Shown here piece after piece: positions 43,496 through 52,248 of a stretch of 64,000 nucleotides of DNA. Below the pieces are notes generated by a model that saw only the letters and a list, made by a program, of their open reading frames with translations, ran no database searches and was not told where the DNA came from. Both the position numbers and the translations under genes were made by a program. The stretch's first letter is position 1. Every line of letters begins with the position of its first letter. The stretch comes from Arthrobacter sp. MMS18-M83 (GTDB lineage Bacteria; Actinomycetota; Actinomycetes; Actinomycetales; Micrococcaceae). Location of the stretch: contig NZ_CP113343.1 of NCBI RefSeq assembly GCF_026683955.1, positions 372,001-436,000 of the forward strand, written 5' to 3'.

Positions 43496-44431
43496 ATGGA
43501 AAAGATAGTCAAGAAAACCGGTGATCACGGCATCGGCCTCATGATCCACATGGTCCACATGACCGACGATGTCCCCGCGCTGAACGCCTTCTACGAAGAC
43601 GTCTTCGGCGGACTGATGTACATGGGAGTCGACGAACCCAACTTCCTGCCCGTGGAAGACCGGCTGGCCGGACTGCTCATGGTCTCGGACCTCTGCGTTG
43701 AAACCATGGCACCGAAGTTGCCGGTCAACGTGGAGAAGCCGGTCGGCAAGTTCTACGCCAAGTTCGGCCACCACCTGCACTCCGTGGGCTACAAGGTGGA
43801 CGACCTCGAAGCGCTGGGCAACCGCCTGATCAACCAGGGCGTATACATCGGCAAGCCGGGCGGCGGAAAGCTCGACGTCATGGATCCGGACGAGATGTAC
43901 TTCTACCCGAGCCCGCGCGACACCGCCGGCCTGATGGTGGAACTCTGCCGTATTGACATGCCCAATGATCCACGCCAGAACGAGACCTGGACCTCCCAGG
44001 TCAAGCTGTGGCGCACCCACCCTCTGACCATCGAGCGCCTGAGCTACATCACGCTCGGCGTCAAGGACCTCGAGGCTGCCGTGCACGCCTACGTCGATGT
44101 CATGCAGGCCGTTCCGGTAGACAAGGGAATTGACGGAGATACGCAGTTGCAGTACCAGACGGTCCAGCTCGGCGACAGCCTGCTCCAGCTGGCACAGCCG
44201 CTCGAAGATAGCTCCCCACTCGGCAAGCATGTCGCCAAGTGGGGCAATATGATCTACAGCGCGACGTTCAAGATCACTGACATCGATTCCGCCGAGAAGT
44301 GGCTCAAGTCCAAGGGCGTCCGGACCACCCGGATCCGCCCCACACTGCTGGCGGCCAACCCTGAGGACACCTTCGGCGCACCGTACTTCTTCAGCGTTGA
44401 AGACATCCTGAACGATCCCTTCGCCGGCTGA
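43496..44431 (+). CDS. VOC (vicinal oxygen chelate) superfamily protein, two-domain
   Basis: 311 residues containing two glyoxalase/extradiol-type halves, about residues 14-155 (MIHMVHMTDDVPALNAFYEDVFGG ... GLMVELCRI) and 180-305 (RLSYITLGVKDLEAAVHAYVDVM ... APYFFSVEDILN). Candidate metal ligands are the early His in IHMVHM and the Glu in MVELC. The family includes extradiol dioxygenases, epimerases and glyoxalases, and the pattern here does not decide between them. It could be methylmalonyl-CoA epimerase-like or a ring-modifying enzyme. GAGGAG precedes the ATG, and a strong terminator follows. Confidence 0.75.
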   Translation: MEKIVKKTGDHGIGLMIHMVHMTDDVPALNAFYEDVFGGLMYMGVDEPNFLPVEDRLAGLLMVSDLCVETMAPKLPVNVEKPVGKFYAKFGHHLHSVGYKVDDLEALGNRLINQGVYIGKPGGGKLDVMDPDEMYFYPSPRDTAGLMVELCRIDMPNDPRQNETWTSQVKLWRTHPLTIERLSYITLGVKDLEAAVHAYVDVMQAVPVDKGIDGDTQLQYQTVQLGDSLLQLAQPLEDSSPLGKHVAKWGNMIYSATFKITDIDSAEKWLKSKGVRTTRIRPTLLAANPEDTFGAPYFFSVEDILNDPFAG

Positions 44432-44450
44432 CCTGCCCGGAGACAAAACG

Positions 44451-44483
44451 GCGGCGGCAGGACCCCTACGGTCCTGCCGCCGC
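44451..44483. terminator. Strong terminator between convergent genes
   Basis: Perfect 14-bp inverted repeat (44451-44464 with 44470-44483) around a 5-base loop, followed by TTCTGTT on the plus strand. Confidence 0.88.
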
Positions 44484-44512
44484 TTCTGTTCGCCCGGTTG
44501 TTGGTCTGCTAC

Positions 44513-44941
44513 CTAAAACCGGTGAGGTGCCAACTGCACCGTGGCCTTGCCCGGGGCAAGCTTCGCCCCGGATTCGTCCACGGTCCAGAGTTCCAGCTCC
44601 GCGTACTGCCCGTCCGCCTCGTCCCGCACCGCAGTGACAGTGCCGTGGGCGGTCACCGTTCCCTTGAGGTTTGGTTTGCGGAATTGGCAGGACAGTTCCA
44701 CGATCCGGGCATCGTCCCCTGCCCAGTCCCGTACCAGGTTGTGCAGGTACGACCACTGAAGGTTGCCCATCCCGAAGGAGCCCGGCTGCCCGGCCGCCTT
44801 TCCGGCCTCGTCGTCCATGTGAATCGGTACGAATTCATCATTGACGGCCGCGAACCTGTTCCAGGCCGCAAACCCTGTTTCGCGCACAAAGGGACCGAGC
44901 TTATCGCCGACGCGGACCGTACGTACGTTGGTATCAGTCAT
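44513..44941 (-). CDS. MaoC-like hydratase, catalytic half (ChsH1-like)
   Basis: 142 residues with a single hot-dog fold. The hydratase-2 motif is recognisable in FAAVNDEFVPIHMDDEAGKAAGQPGSFGMGNLQWSYL (Asp and His of the catalytic dyad). C-terminal strands VELSCQFRKPNLKGTVTAHG and AELELWTVDESGAKLAPGKATVQL follow. Single-domain MaoC proteins of this sort pair with a second half, here the upstream gene 44991. In steroid side-chain catabolism the equivalent ChsH1 and ChsH2 form a heteromeric enoyl-CoA hydratase. Substrate here is unknown. Confidence 0.82.
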   Translation of the reverse strand: MTDTNVRTVRVGDKLGPFVRETGFAAWNRFAAVNDEFVPIHMDDEAGKAAGQPGSFGMGNLQWSYLHNLVRDWAGDDARIVELSCQFRKPNLKGTVTAHGTVTAVRDEADGQYAELELWTVDESGAKLAPGKATVQLAPHRF

Positions 44942-44990
44942 GTGGTACTCCCTGCTTCTTGTTCATTTGTAAGTGGAGCCGTGTCCACGG

Positions 44991-45530
44991 CTAGTAGCGG
45001 ATCAAAGTGAAGACGGTGCGCTTCACCAGCTCGTCATTCTGGTTGGTCCACACATCCTCGGTGGTGCTGAGCAGCATCTTTCCCAGCGACCCGGAGCGCT
45101 CGGTGTAGCTGCCGAGCCGGGACACGCTGGTGATGACGTCGCCGGGGCGGATGCGCGCTCCGTAGGAAGTGCTGAGCCCGCCGTTCATCTGGAAGCCCAG
45201 GCCGGGGCCCTGGATGCCCACCGTCCGCTCCGTTTTGTCCGGGTCATTCGCATCGATCGGCTCGGTGGCGGCCGAGCTCTGCGCGGCCACGGCCCAGGCG
45301 AACGGATTGAATTCCTCCGGAGCCACGATTCCGCCGTGGACCGTCGCGGCCGCGTAGCCGGGATCGGTGAACAGTGCTGGCGGCTCTGCCGGCCAGTACA
45401 CCGCGATGGCCCATCTGCGGATATCCGATTCGGAGACGGGGAAGCTGGTCCGGCGTCCCATTTCGCGTCCCACGGCCGCTTCCATCGCTGCCGAGATGTT
45501 ACTGTCAACTTCCTTGACTGTTTCAGTCAT
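44991..45530 (-). CDS. MaoC-like / FAS1-type dehydratase domain protein (ChsH2 N-domain-like)
   Basis: 179 residues. The first part AMEAAVGREMGRRTSFPVSESDIRRWAIAVYW is the start of the FAS1-like dehydratase domain; GGIVAPEEFNPFA and GIQGPGLGFQMNGGLSTSYGARIRPGDVITSVSRLG follow. It lacks the His-Asp dyad and would be the substrate-gate partner of the hydratase half downstream (50-base gap, same strand). In steroid degraders the ChsH2 counterpart also has a C-terminal DUF35 domain; here DUF35 is a separate gene at 57948. Confidence 0.8.
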   Translation of the reverse strand: MTETVKEVDSNISAAMEAAVGREMGRRTSFPVSESDIRRWAIAVYWPAEPPALFTDPGYAAATVHGGIVAPEEFNPFAWAVAAQSSAATEPIDANDPDKTERTVGIQGPGLGFQMNGGLSTSYGARIRPGDVITSVSRLGSYTERSGSLGKMLLSTTEDVWTNQNDELVKRTVFTLIRY

Positions 45531-45605
45531 ACCCTGCTCCTGTCGTGATTCATGATGCGGTGGTTGGTCTTTGGTATGGCCGAGCGGCGGAGGGTGCCGT
45601 CCGGC

Positions 45606-46970
45606 TCAGGCGAGCGACTCGACGAAGTTCTTCAGGTCGTTGATGTTGCGGCACTCGAACACTCCGTCGCAGTGCTCGGCATATTCGGCCACGACTGAAT
45701 CGCCTTCGTTCCAGCTGACTCGCCGCTCGGGGTTCAACCAGAACACCCGGGCCGCGCGCCCATGCAGCCCGGCGAGGACCTCGGCGTGCGGCTCGCGGTA
45801 GTTCCCGCGGGCATCGCCAAGCAGCAGGACGGTGGTGCGCGAGTCGACGGCGTCGGCGTACTTCTCCTGGAACAACTGAAGGGCGTGGCCGTAGTCGGAG
45901 CGGCCGTCGAACCAGAAGCCGCGGCGTTCGTTGTTGATCCGCGCCGATGCGTCCCGGATCGTGGGGCCGGCGGTCAGCAGGTCCGTCACCTCGTCCATCC
46001 CGTCGATGAAGACGAAGGAGCGCAGCGAGGAAAACCGCGTCTGCAGCGCAGAGGTCAGCTGCAGGGTGAACTGCGCGAACGTGGCTACGGACCCGGAGAT
46101 GTCAGCGATGACCACCAGCTTGGGCTTGCACGGACGCGGCTTGCGCAGGTGGAGCCGGATAGGGACACCGCCGGTGGACAGGGAGTCCCTGATGGTCGCC
46201 CGGAAGTCGAGGTGAGCGCGGCCGCTGCGCCGGCGCTTGGCGGTCAGCGCGTGGCCCAAGGCCCGCCCCAGGGGGTCCACCACCCTCCGCATGTGCTCAA
46301 TGACGGGGGTCGATGCCGTCAGGAAGTCCGCGTCCGCCGGCAGCGGGGTGCGCAAGGTGGCCGCAACGGCTTCCGCGCCGCGGTCCTCCACAAGACGCCG
46401 CCGCACTTCGGTTTCGACCATCCGCTCGAAGCCGACGACGGCCCGGCCCGCACGCTCGCGGGCCAGCCGCAGGCTCAGCGACCGGGTGGGACCTTCGGCC
46501 GGTGGGTCCAGGGCCACTACATCGTCCGCCAGGGTATCGGCCTGGACCGAACGCAGGGCTCGGAAGACGTAGAACGTGCCCGCCACCGCCCGGCCGGGTT
46601 GTATGCCGGCATTGCGGTCCACAATCACCCGTGCCACCTCGCGCATGGCCGAGGTGCCGTCCTTGGCGAGTGACTGGAGCAGGATCCTCCGCAGCTCGTC
46701 GTCGGGCAGCTGCTCGAACAAACTCTCGCCGTCGGCTAGCCGCCTCCCCTCGGCATCATTCCGGGGCCAGAACAGGTCAAAGACAATGCCGAAGGCGTCT
46801 TGGTGGGGAACGGACTTGGCCAGGCAAGCGCCGACGGCGGCCCTCACGGCCTCGCGGTCCGCCAGCGGAACCGTGCGCAGGCTCCGGGCCGCGTCGATCA
46901 GTTCGCTGGTGGACACGGGGACGTTCATGCGGCGCAGTTCCGCCGCCACCCCTTCAATCACGTCCAGCAT
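45606..46970 (-). CDS. VWA-domain protein, CoxE-like
   Basis: 454 residues. The C-terminal half is a von Willebrand A domain with the MIDAS motif Asp-x-Ser-x-Ser in LVVIADISGSVATFAQFTLQL, followed by FVFIDGMDEVTDLL and TTVLLLGDARGNY. The N-terminal half is helical and polar. CoxE proteins cooperate with a MoxR-type AAA ATPase to insert or activate metal cofactors or assemble complexes. The partner at 47742 is on the same strand, separated by an alpha/beta hydrolase on the other strand. A three-unit operator sits just upstream. Confidence 0.88.
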   Translation of the reverse strand: MLDVIEGVAAELRRMNVPVSTSELIDAARSLRTVPLADREAVRAAVGACLAKSVPHQDAFGIVFDLFWPRNDAEGRRLADGESLFEQLPDDELRRILLQSLAKDGTSAMREVARVIVDRNAGIQPGRAVAGTFYVFRALRSVQADTLADDVVALDPPAEGPTRSLSLRLARERAGRAVVGFERMVETEVRRRLVEDRGAEAVAATLRTPLPADADFLTASTPVIEHMRRVVDPLGRALGHALTAKRRRSGRAHLDFRATIRDSLSTGGVPIRLHLRKPRPCKPKLVVIADISGSVATFAQFTLQLTSALQTRFSSLRSFVFIDGMDEVTDLLTAGPTIRDASARINNERRGFWFDGRSDYGHALQLFQEKYADAVDSRTTVLLLGDARGNYREPHAEVLAGLHGRAARVFWLNPERRVSWNEGDSVVAEYAEHCDGVFECRNINDLKNFVESLA

Positions 46971-46991
46971 CGATCCACCCTTTCAAGGGAT

Positions 46992-47027
46992 TTACGGTAA
47001 TACATACCGAGCTACTTACAGTTTGTT
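46992..47027. promoter_or_regulatory. Three-unit tandem operator between VWA and alpha/beta hydrolase genes
   Basis: Units TTACGGTAATAC (46992-47003), ATACCGAGCTAC (47004-47015) and TTACAGTTTGTT (47016-47027), in exact 12-bp register in a 70-base divergent interval. The short spacing to both starts means occupancy would block both promoters. Confidence 0.65.
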
Positions 47028-47040
47028 CTAAACTTCGGGC

Positions 47041-47709
47041 ATGAAACCAAAAATCGTGTTTGTCCATGGACTGGCCTCGAACTACGAATCCACTTGGGCC
47101 CGCTACGGCTGGCCGGAGCTCATCGAAGATCTGGGCGGCGAAGCGGTTCCGTTCGAGCTTCCCGGCCACGGCACCTCGCCCATTGAACCGGGCGACGACG
47201 ACGCCGCCGTCGACGGCCTTCTCGCCTTCGCCGCCGAGAACGACGCGGACACCGCCGTCGGATTCTCGGCCGGTTCGCTGCTCCTGCTGCGCGCCGCGGC
47301 CCGGAAGCCCGACGCCTTTGCCCGACTGGTCCTCACGGGCGTGGGTGACGGAATGTGGAACGGCGGCGAGGGCCTGCGCCGCATCGCCGACGCCTTCGAG
47401 TCCAGTGAACCCATCGCGGATCCGGGCCTGCGGATGCTGGCCACGATCGCCCGCGCTGCCGGCAACGATCCCAAAAAGGTCGGCGCCTTCACCCGAGGAG
47501 TGCCGCGGCAGCCCTCCCCCGAGGCCCTGCGCGCCATCGAAGCCTCTGTACTGCTCGTCCTCGGCGACAAGGACGACGTCGGTCCCGCCGATGCGCTGCT
47601 GGGGAACCTGCCGACGGCGCGCCTGGCGAGCCTTCCCGGGACCGACCATTACAAGACTCCCTCGGATCCGCGGGCGTTCGACGCGGTTTCGCGATTCCTG
47701 TCCGAGTAG
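47041..47709 (+). CDS. Alpha/beta hydrolase
   Basis: 222 residues. The N-terminal IVFVHGLASNYESTWARYGW is the oxyanion-hole strand, the nucleophile elbow reads AVGFSAGSLLLL with Ser, an acid is likely in LLVLGDKDDVGP, and the catalytic His in LPGTDHYKTPSD. It could hydrolyse an ester, thioester or a C-C bond of a ring-fission product. It starts only 13 bases after the operator, so its message has a short or no leader. Confidence 0.85.
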   Translation: MKPKIVFVHGLASNYESTWARYGWPELIEDLGGEAVPFELPGHGTSPIEPGDDDAAVDGLLAFAAENDADTAVGFSAGSLLLLRAAARKPDAFARLVLTGVGDGMWNGGEGLRRIADAFESSEPIADPGLRMLATIARAAGNDPKKVGAFTRGVPRQPSPEALRAIEASVLLVLGDKDDVGPADALLGNLPTARLASLPGTDHYKTPSDPRAFDAVSRFLSE

Positions 47710-47741
47710 CCGGACCGCAGCCGGCCGGGCCGCCTGCGTGC

Positions 47742-48638
47742 TCACGAGCCGCCGATGCCCAGTTCGGCGGTGGCCCGTTCGATGTCGCTTCGGTGCTTGA
47801 GCAGCACCGGCAGGTGCTCGACGACGGCACCGGCGTCGAGCTCTTCGATGCCGAACAGCGCCAGGGTCCGGGCCCAGTCGAGAGTCTCGGAGACTGACGG
47901 GCTCTTCTTCAGCTCCATCGCGCGCAGCGATCCGACCGTCGCGCTGATCTGGCCGGCAAGGAAGTCCGAGATGCCGGGAACCCGCGACGCCACGATGTCA
48001 CGCTCGCGGTCCATATCCGGGTAGCCCATATGCAGGAAAAGACAGCGCCGCTTCAGCGCTTCGGACAGCTCGCGGTTGTTGTTGGACGTCAGGAAGACCA
48101 GCGGACGCTGCGCGGCGGCCACGGTGCCCAGTTCCGGGATCGAGACCTGGAAATCGGACAGGATCTCGAGCAGGAGCGCCTCAGTCTCGACATCCAGCTG
48201 GTCAACCTCGTCGATGAGCAGTACCACGGGCCCCTCGGCCCGGATCGCCGCCAACAGCGGGCGCTCCAGCAGGAACTCCTCCGAGAAAACGTCTGCAGTC
48301 CTGTCCTGCGCTGCGGAGGACTCGGACGCCTGGATGGCCAGAAGCTGCTTGCGGTAGTCCCACTCATACAGAGCCCGCGATTCATCCAGCCCCTCGTAGC
48401 ACTGCAGCCGGATGAGCCGGGCCCCTGTCATGGCGGCCACAGCCTTGGCAAGCTCGGTCTTGCCCGTGCCGGCGGGGCCCTCCACCAGCACCGGCTTCTG
48501 GAGCGCCGCGGCAATGTAGACGATGTTAGCCGTGGCAGCATCCGAGAGGTAGCCCTGTTCGGCCAGCGCCTGCCTGACCTGGCCGGCCGAGACCAACGCT
48601 TCCGTACTCCCGGTATCGATCACCGTTGTGTCGCTCAT
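47742..48638 (-). CDS. MoxR-family AAA ATPase
   Basis: 298 residues. Walker A GPAGTGKTELAKAVA near residue 55, Walker B VVLLIDEVDQ near 135, sensor-1 LVFLTSNNNRELS and arginine-containing LKRRCLFLHMGYPD near 205. MoxR ATPases act with VWA-domain partners as chaperones for metalloenzyme maturation. The partner is the CoxE-like gene at 45606. It is divergent from the acyl-CoA dehydrogenase pair, with the locus-wide operator between them. Confidence 0.92.
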   Translation of the reverse strand: MSDTTVIDTGSTEALVSAGQVRQALAEQGYLSDAATANIVYIAAALQKPVLVEGPAGTGKTELAKAVAAMTGARLIRLQCYEGLDESRALYEWDYRKQLLAIQASESSAAQDRTADVFSEEFLLERPLLAAIRAEGPVVLLIDEVDQLDVETEALLLEILSDFQVSIPELGTVAAAQRPLVFLTSNNNRELSEALKRRCLFLHMGYPDMDRERDIVASRVPGISDFLAGQISATVGSLRAMELKKSPSVSETLDWARTLALFGIEELDAGAVVEHLPVLLKHRSDIERATAELGIGGS

Positions 48639-48669
48639 CCCAGACTCCCGCTCCAGCTATCGCCATTGG

Positions 48670-48705
48670 TTAACGTTTGATATACCGTTTAGCTTACCGT
48701 AAGCC
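48670..48705. promoter_or_regulatory. Three-unit tandem operator between MoxR and acyl-CoA dehydrogenase genes
   Basis: Units TTAACGTTTGAT (48670-48681), ATACCGTTTAGC (48682-48693) and TTACCGTAAGCC (48694-48705) in exact 12-bp register. The last unit is identical to the first one at 54103. Confidence 0.68.
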
Positions 48706-48806
48706 GTTTGACATCGCGAGGGTTCGGGCGCATCCTGTTTTACGGCGACCTATGTGAGTCCGGCGTTGCCGGGACCAAGAACCACTTCGATACAGGAGGA
48801 TCCGTG

Positions 48807-49934
48807 ATGACGGTAGACACCGCGGCGGAACAGAAACTGTTCCGCGACACCACCGCTGATTTCATTTCAAGTGAAACCCCGCTGGCGATTCTCCGCGCGC
48901 TGAATGCGAGCGGAGAATCGTTCAACCGGGAGTGGTGGCAGCGTGCCACCGAGATCGGTTGGGCCACCCTGCTGGTGCCGGAGGAACTCGGCGGCGGCAG
49001 CGTCTCGGGCGAAGGAGTCCGCGACCTCGTCGAGGTAGCCACGGAACTCGGCAAATCGGTGGGACCGGGACCACTGCACCCGGTGAATGTTGTCCTGGCC
49101 GGACTGGTTGATGCCACCGACGGCCCCGACCACGGCGAGCTCGTCGACGCGCTCGTGTCCGGGGCCAGCATCGCAACCTGGGCGGTGTACGAACCCGGGT
49201 CCCCGTGGAATCCGACAGCACCGAGCCTGACGGCTTCGGCTTCCGGCGCCGGCTATGTGCTCAGCGGCGTGAAGGACCGCGTCGAAGCGGCTCCGCAGGC
49301 CGACGTTTTCTTGGTCACTGCCTCAACCGAAAGCGGTCCGCTGCAATTCATCGTCACCACCAGTTCCCCCGGCGTCAGCATCGAACTTTCCGGCTCGCTG
49401 GACTCCGTCAAGCAGTACGGCAGGGTGACCTTCGACAATGTGGAGGTATCCGCCGACGCCGTGGTCGGAAGCACCGCTTCAACGGCCGCGCTGATCGAAC
49501 GGCAGGGCCAGATTGCCAACCTGCTGCAGGTTGCCGAGACCGTCGGCGCCCTCGACACGGTCTTCAACTTCACCGTCCAGTGGGCATTCGACCGATATTC
49601 CTTCGGCCGCCCGCTGGCCTCCTATCAGGCCCTCAAGCACCGTTTTGCGGATATGAGACTGTGGATCGAGGCCAGCCGCGCCACACTCGACGGCGCGACC
49701 CAGGCCGTCCAGGACCGGGCGGACAACGCGCCTTACGTGGTCAGCGTGGCCAAGTCTTATGTCGGCCAGCGCTCCGTCGAAATCGTCCAGGACGCCGTCC
49801 AGCTCCACGGCGGGATCGGTGTGACCTGGGAACACGATCTCCATCTCTTCCTCCGCCGGGTCACCGTGAACCGCCAGCTCTTCGGAACCCCCGGCGAACA
49901 CCGCCGCCTCATTGCCTCCCAGCTCGGTCTGTGA
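48807..49934 (+). CDS. Acyl-CoA dehydrogenase subunit, FadE28-like (first of a heteromeric pair)
   Basis: 375 residues from ATG 48807 with AGGAGG seven bases upstream; a longer frame to 48708 crosses the promoter and is rejected. It has the FAD/adenine-binding C-terminal motif QLHGGIGVTWEHDLHLFLRR, but lacks the GG-T/S-S-E-x-x-R-N tail that its partner carries. Such incomplete subunits form alpha2beta2 dehydrogenases with the next gene, as in FadE28-FadE29 of steroid catabolism. The spacing of 14 bases to the partner supports this. It oxidises an acyl-CoA and reduces EtfAB. Confidence 0.88.
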   Translation: MTVDTAAEQKLFRDTTADFISSETPLAILRALNASGESFNREWWQRATEIGWATLLVPEELGGGSVSGEGVRDLVEVATELGKSVGPGPLHPVNVVLAGLVDATDGPDHGELVDALVSGASIATWAVYEPGSPWNPTAPSLTASASGAGYVLSGVKDRVEAAPQADVFLVTASTESGPLQFIVTTSSPGVSIELSGSLDSVKQYGRVTFDNVEVSADAVVGSTASTAALIERQGQIANLLQVAETVGALDTVFNFTVQWAFDRYSFGRPLASYQALKHRFADMRLWIEASRATLDGATQAVQDRADNAPYVVSVAKSYVGQRSVEIVQDAVQLHGGIGVTWEHDLHLFLRRVTVNRQLFGTPGEHRRLIASQLGL

Positions 49935-49948
49935 AAGGAAACAACATC

Positions 49949-51187
49949 ATGACGGAAACGGCTATCGAGACTGTTGAAGAATTCCGCCTGAGGGCCAGGA
50001 CCTGGCTGGCGGCCAATGTGGCGCGCGTCGACCCGGAGGCCCCGCCGCCGTCGTCCGGTGACGACGACGCCGAATGGCTGCACGCGCGCGAGTTGCAGAA
50101 GCGGCTTTACGCCGGCGGTTTTGCCGGCATCTGCTTCCCGAAGGAATATGGCGGCCTGGGGCTGTCGCACGAGTACCAGGAGGCCTTCACCGAAGAAGCC
50201 GACGGCTACGAGATGCCACTGCTGCTGAACATCCCGACCTTCAGCATCTGCGCCCCGACCATCCTTGACATGGGCAGCGAGAAGCAGAAGAAGGAACACC
50301 TCGGCGCCGCTATCCGGGGTGACGAGGTCCTGGTCCAGTTTCTGTCCGAGCCCAGCGGTGGATCCGACCTTGCCGGCGTCCTGACACGGGCGGACCGCGA
50401 CGGCGACGAGTGGGTCATAAACGGCGCCAAGATCTGGAGCACAAGCGCCTATGCCGGCGACTACGCACTGTGCCTGGCCCGGACCGACTGGAACGCGCCC
50501 AAGCACCGCGGCTTGACTATGTTCCTGATGAAGATCGATTCCCCCGGTGTTGATCTGCGCCGCATCAAGCAGGTCAACGGTTCGACCGAATTCTGCGAGG
50601 AGTTCTTCGACAACGTGGTGCTGCCAGCGGACGCCGTTGTCGGAGAGGTCAACGACGGCTGGACAGTCGCGTCCCGCCAGCTGTTCCACGAGCGCACCGC
50701 CGTCGGCGGCGGCTCGCAGTACACTAGCGGCCGTGGCGTGCGGGACACCCGCAAGGCATCCGACGACTTCGTGGCGCTGGCCAGGGAAACCGGCCAGGCG
50801 GACGATGTCCACGTCCGCGAACTCGTGGGCCAGGCCTACGCCCACCGCACCGTGCAGGAACAGCTGATCAAGCGCGTCGCGGCCGCCGTCGCGAGCGGCG
50901 AATTACCCGCTCCGGCCATGTCCCTGATCCGCCTGTTCCACGCTGAAACGGACTGGCTGAACACCGACATCGGGCTAGAACTGGCCGGCAGCTACGCCGT
51001 GGCAGGACCTGTGGGCCGCGGACCGCTGGAGCTGGGCACCGGGTACCTCTCCCGCCAGGCCGCCAGCCTAGGCGGCGGCAGCTCGGAGATGTCCCGCAAC
51101 CTCATCAGCGAGCGTCTGCTCCAGATGCCGCGCGAGTACGCCGCTGACCGCGACGTGCCGTTCAGCGAGGTCAAGCACAGCGGCTGA
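49949..51187 (+). CDS. Acyl-CoA dehydrogenase subunit, FadE29-like (second of a heteromeric pair)
   Basis: 412 residues from ATG 49949; a longer frame into the previous gene is rejected. It carries the FAD-contact segment QFLSEPSGGSDLAGV, the strand WVINGAKIWSTSAYAGDY, and the C-terminal SLGGGSSEMSRNLISERLLQMP. It complements the missing tail of the first subunit. Its AAAGGAAAC ribosome site is close to the previous stop, so the two are cotranscribed. A long terminator follows. Confidence 0.88.
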   Translation: MTETAIETVEEFRLRARTWLAANVARVDPEAPPPSSGDDDAEWLHARELQKRLYAGGFAGICFPKEYGGLGLSHEYQEAFTEEADGYEMPLLLNIPTFSICAPTILDMGSEKQKKEHLGAAIRGDEVLVQFLSEPSGGSDLAGVLTRADRDGDEWVINGAKIWSTSAYAGDYALCLARTDWNAPKHRGLTMFLMKIDSPGVDLRRIKQVNGSTEFCEEFFDNVVLPADAVVGEVNDGWTVASRQLFHERTAVGGGSQYTSGRGVRDTRKASDDFVALARETGQADDVHVRELVGQAYAHRTVQEQLIKRVAAAVASGELPAPAMSLIRLFHAETDWLNTDIGLELAGSYAVAGPVGRGPLELGTGYLSRQAASLGGGSSEMSRNLISERLLQMPREYAADRDVPFSEVKHSG

Positions 51188-51196
51188 CCCGCGGCA

Positions 51197-51240
51197 CGAA
51201 CGAATGGCAGGCCCGCTCCGGCAGGCCTGCCATTCGTTCG
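51197..51240 (+). terminator. Long terminator after the dehydrogenase pair
   Basis: Perfect 17-bp inverted repeat (51197-51213 with 51224-51240) with a 10-base loop, starting 10 bases after the stop. Confidence 0.88.
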
Positions 51241-51314
51241 TCTGTGGTCAATTGTTCAGGGCCATTTGTGAGGGCGCCGCCGTCGAATCCCTGCACGGCG
51301 CAGCAGACACAGGA

Positions 51315-51352
51315 AGACCGCCTGTTGCGGCAGGGGCCGTAACAGGCGGTCT
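51315..51352 (-). terminator. Terminator of the minus-strand synthetase operon
   Basis: 17-bp inverted repeat (51315-51331 with 51336-51352, one mismatch) with a 4-base loop, 15 bases past the true stop of the frameshifted hydrolase at 51367. Its location supports that stop as the natural gene end. Confidence 0.75.
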
Positions 51353-51366
51353 GTGCGTCGGGGACG

Positions 51367-52244
51367 CTAGGAGGCTCCGGGCCTCTGTTGTGGCGTGTCT
51401 TCAAGCTGGTCCAGGAACGCCCCCACTGCATCGGCGAAACGGTCGTTGTCATCCCCGGCGACCATATGCCCGGCATTCTCCACCTCGACGACGGCGCTCT
51501 CTTGGAGTGCGTCCTGAAGTTCTTCGATTCCCGAAGCGTCGACGACGTCCGAGAGCGCCCCCCAACGATCAGTACGGGAACCTTGATCTTCGCGGCCAGC
51601 CGCAGCAAGTGTTCCGGATCAGGTGCGCCCGACTCCCGGTCGGCGCGCGTCATCATGGCCGGATCCCAGTGCCAGTACCATCGGCCGTCCTCGGACAGGC
51701 GCACGTTCTTGCGCATCCCCTCCGGGTTCGGCCGCCGCTTCCGGCCCGTGTAGGCAGCCACCGCTTCCGAGGCTTCCATCAAAGAGCCGAAGCCGCCCAG
51801 GTGGCCGGTCATGAACGCCCGGATGCGCTTCACTCCCGCGAGGCTGGTGCGCGGGACGATGTCGACCAGAACCAAGGCCCGGGCAAGTTCCGGATTCTCT
51901 GCCAGGGCCGTGAGTGCCGTGAGCCCGCCCATGGAAGCGCCGACCAGCACTGCTCCTTCTCCGAGTTCCCCTATGACCCGCCGAAGATCCGCCGCATGGG
52001 CCGGCAGTCCGTAGTCCGCACTGCGCGACCATGAACTGTCGCCGTGTCCGCGCAGATCTAGCGTCGTGCAGGTCCACCCCCGGGCAGCAAGTTTCTCCGC
52101 CGTCGCCCCCCACGAATGCCTGGTCTGGCCACCTCCGTGCAGGAAGACGACGTGGCGCGGCGGACCTGACGGGTCCGCGGCGGTCCACTGCTCGCCGGCG
52201 ATTACGACGTCGCCGCAGTCAAAGTTCAGCTGCCTGCCGGCCAT
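51367..52244 (-). pseudogene. Alpha/beta hydrolase with a one-base frameshift
   Basis: Residues up to about 230 read as a normal alpha/beta hydrolase: VVFLHGGGQTRHSWGATA, nucleophile elbow LVGASMGGLTAL, cap region, and the strand VPVLIVGG. After the six-C run at 51558-51563 the frame leaves the family and would end far downstream at 51171 as a basic nonsense tail. Adding one base restores LSDVVDASGIEELQDALQ, the catalytic-His segment NAGHMVAGDDNDRF, and a stop at 51367, for a 292-residue protein. The corrected end fits the terminator at 51315. It starts four bases after the synthetase stop. Either a sequence error or a real mutation. Confidence 0.85.
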
Positions 52245-52248
52245 CTCC

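Noticed and set aside
49205..49948. In-frame upstream extension of the second dehydrogenase subunit
   Set aside because: It overlaps the first subunit in another frame and encodes Arg/Gly-rich sequence without family similarity.
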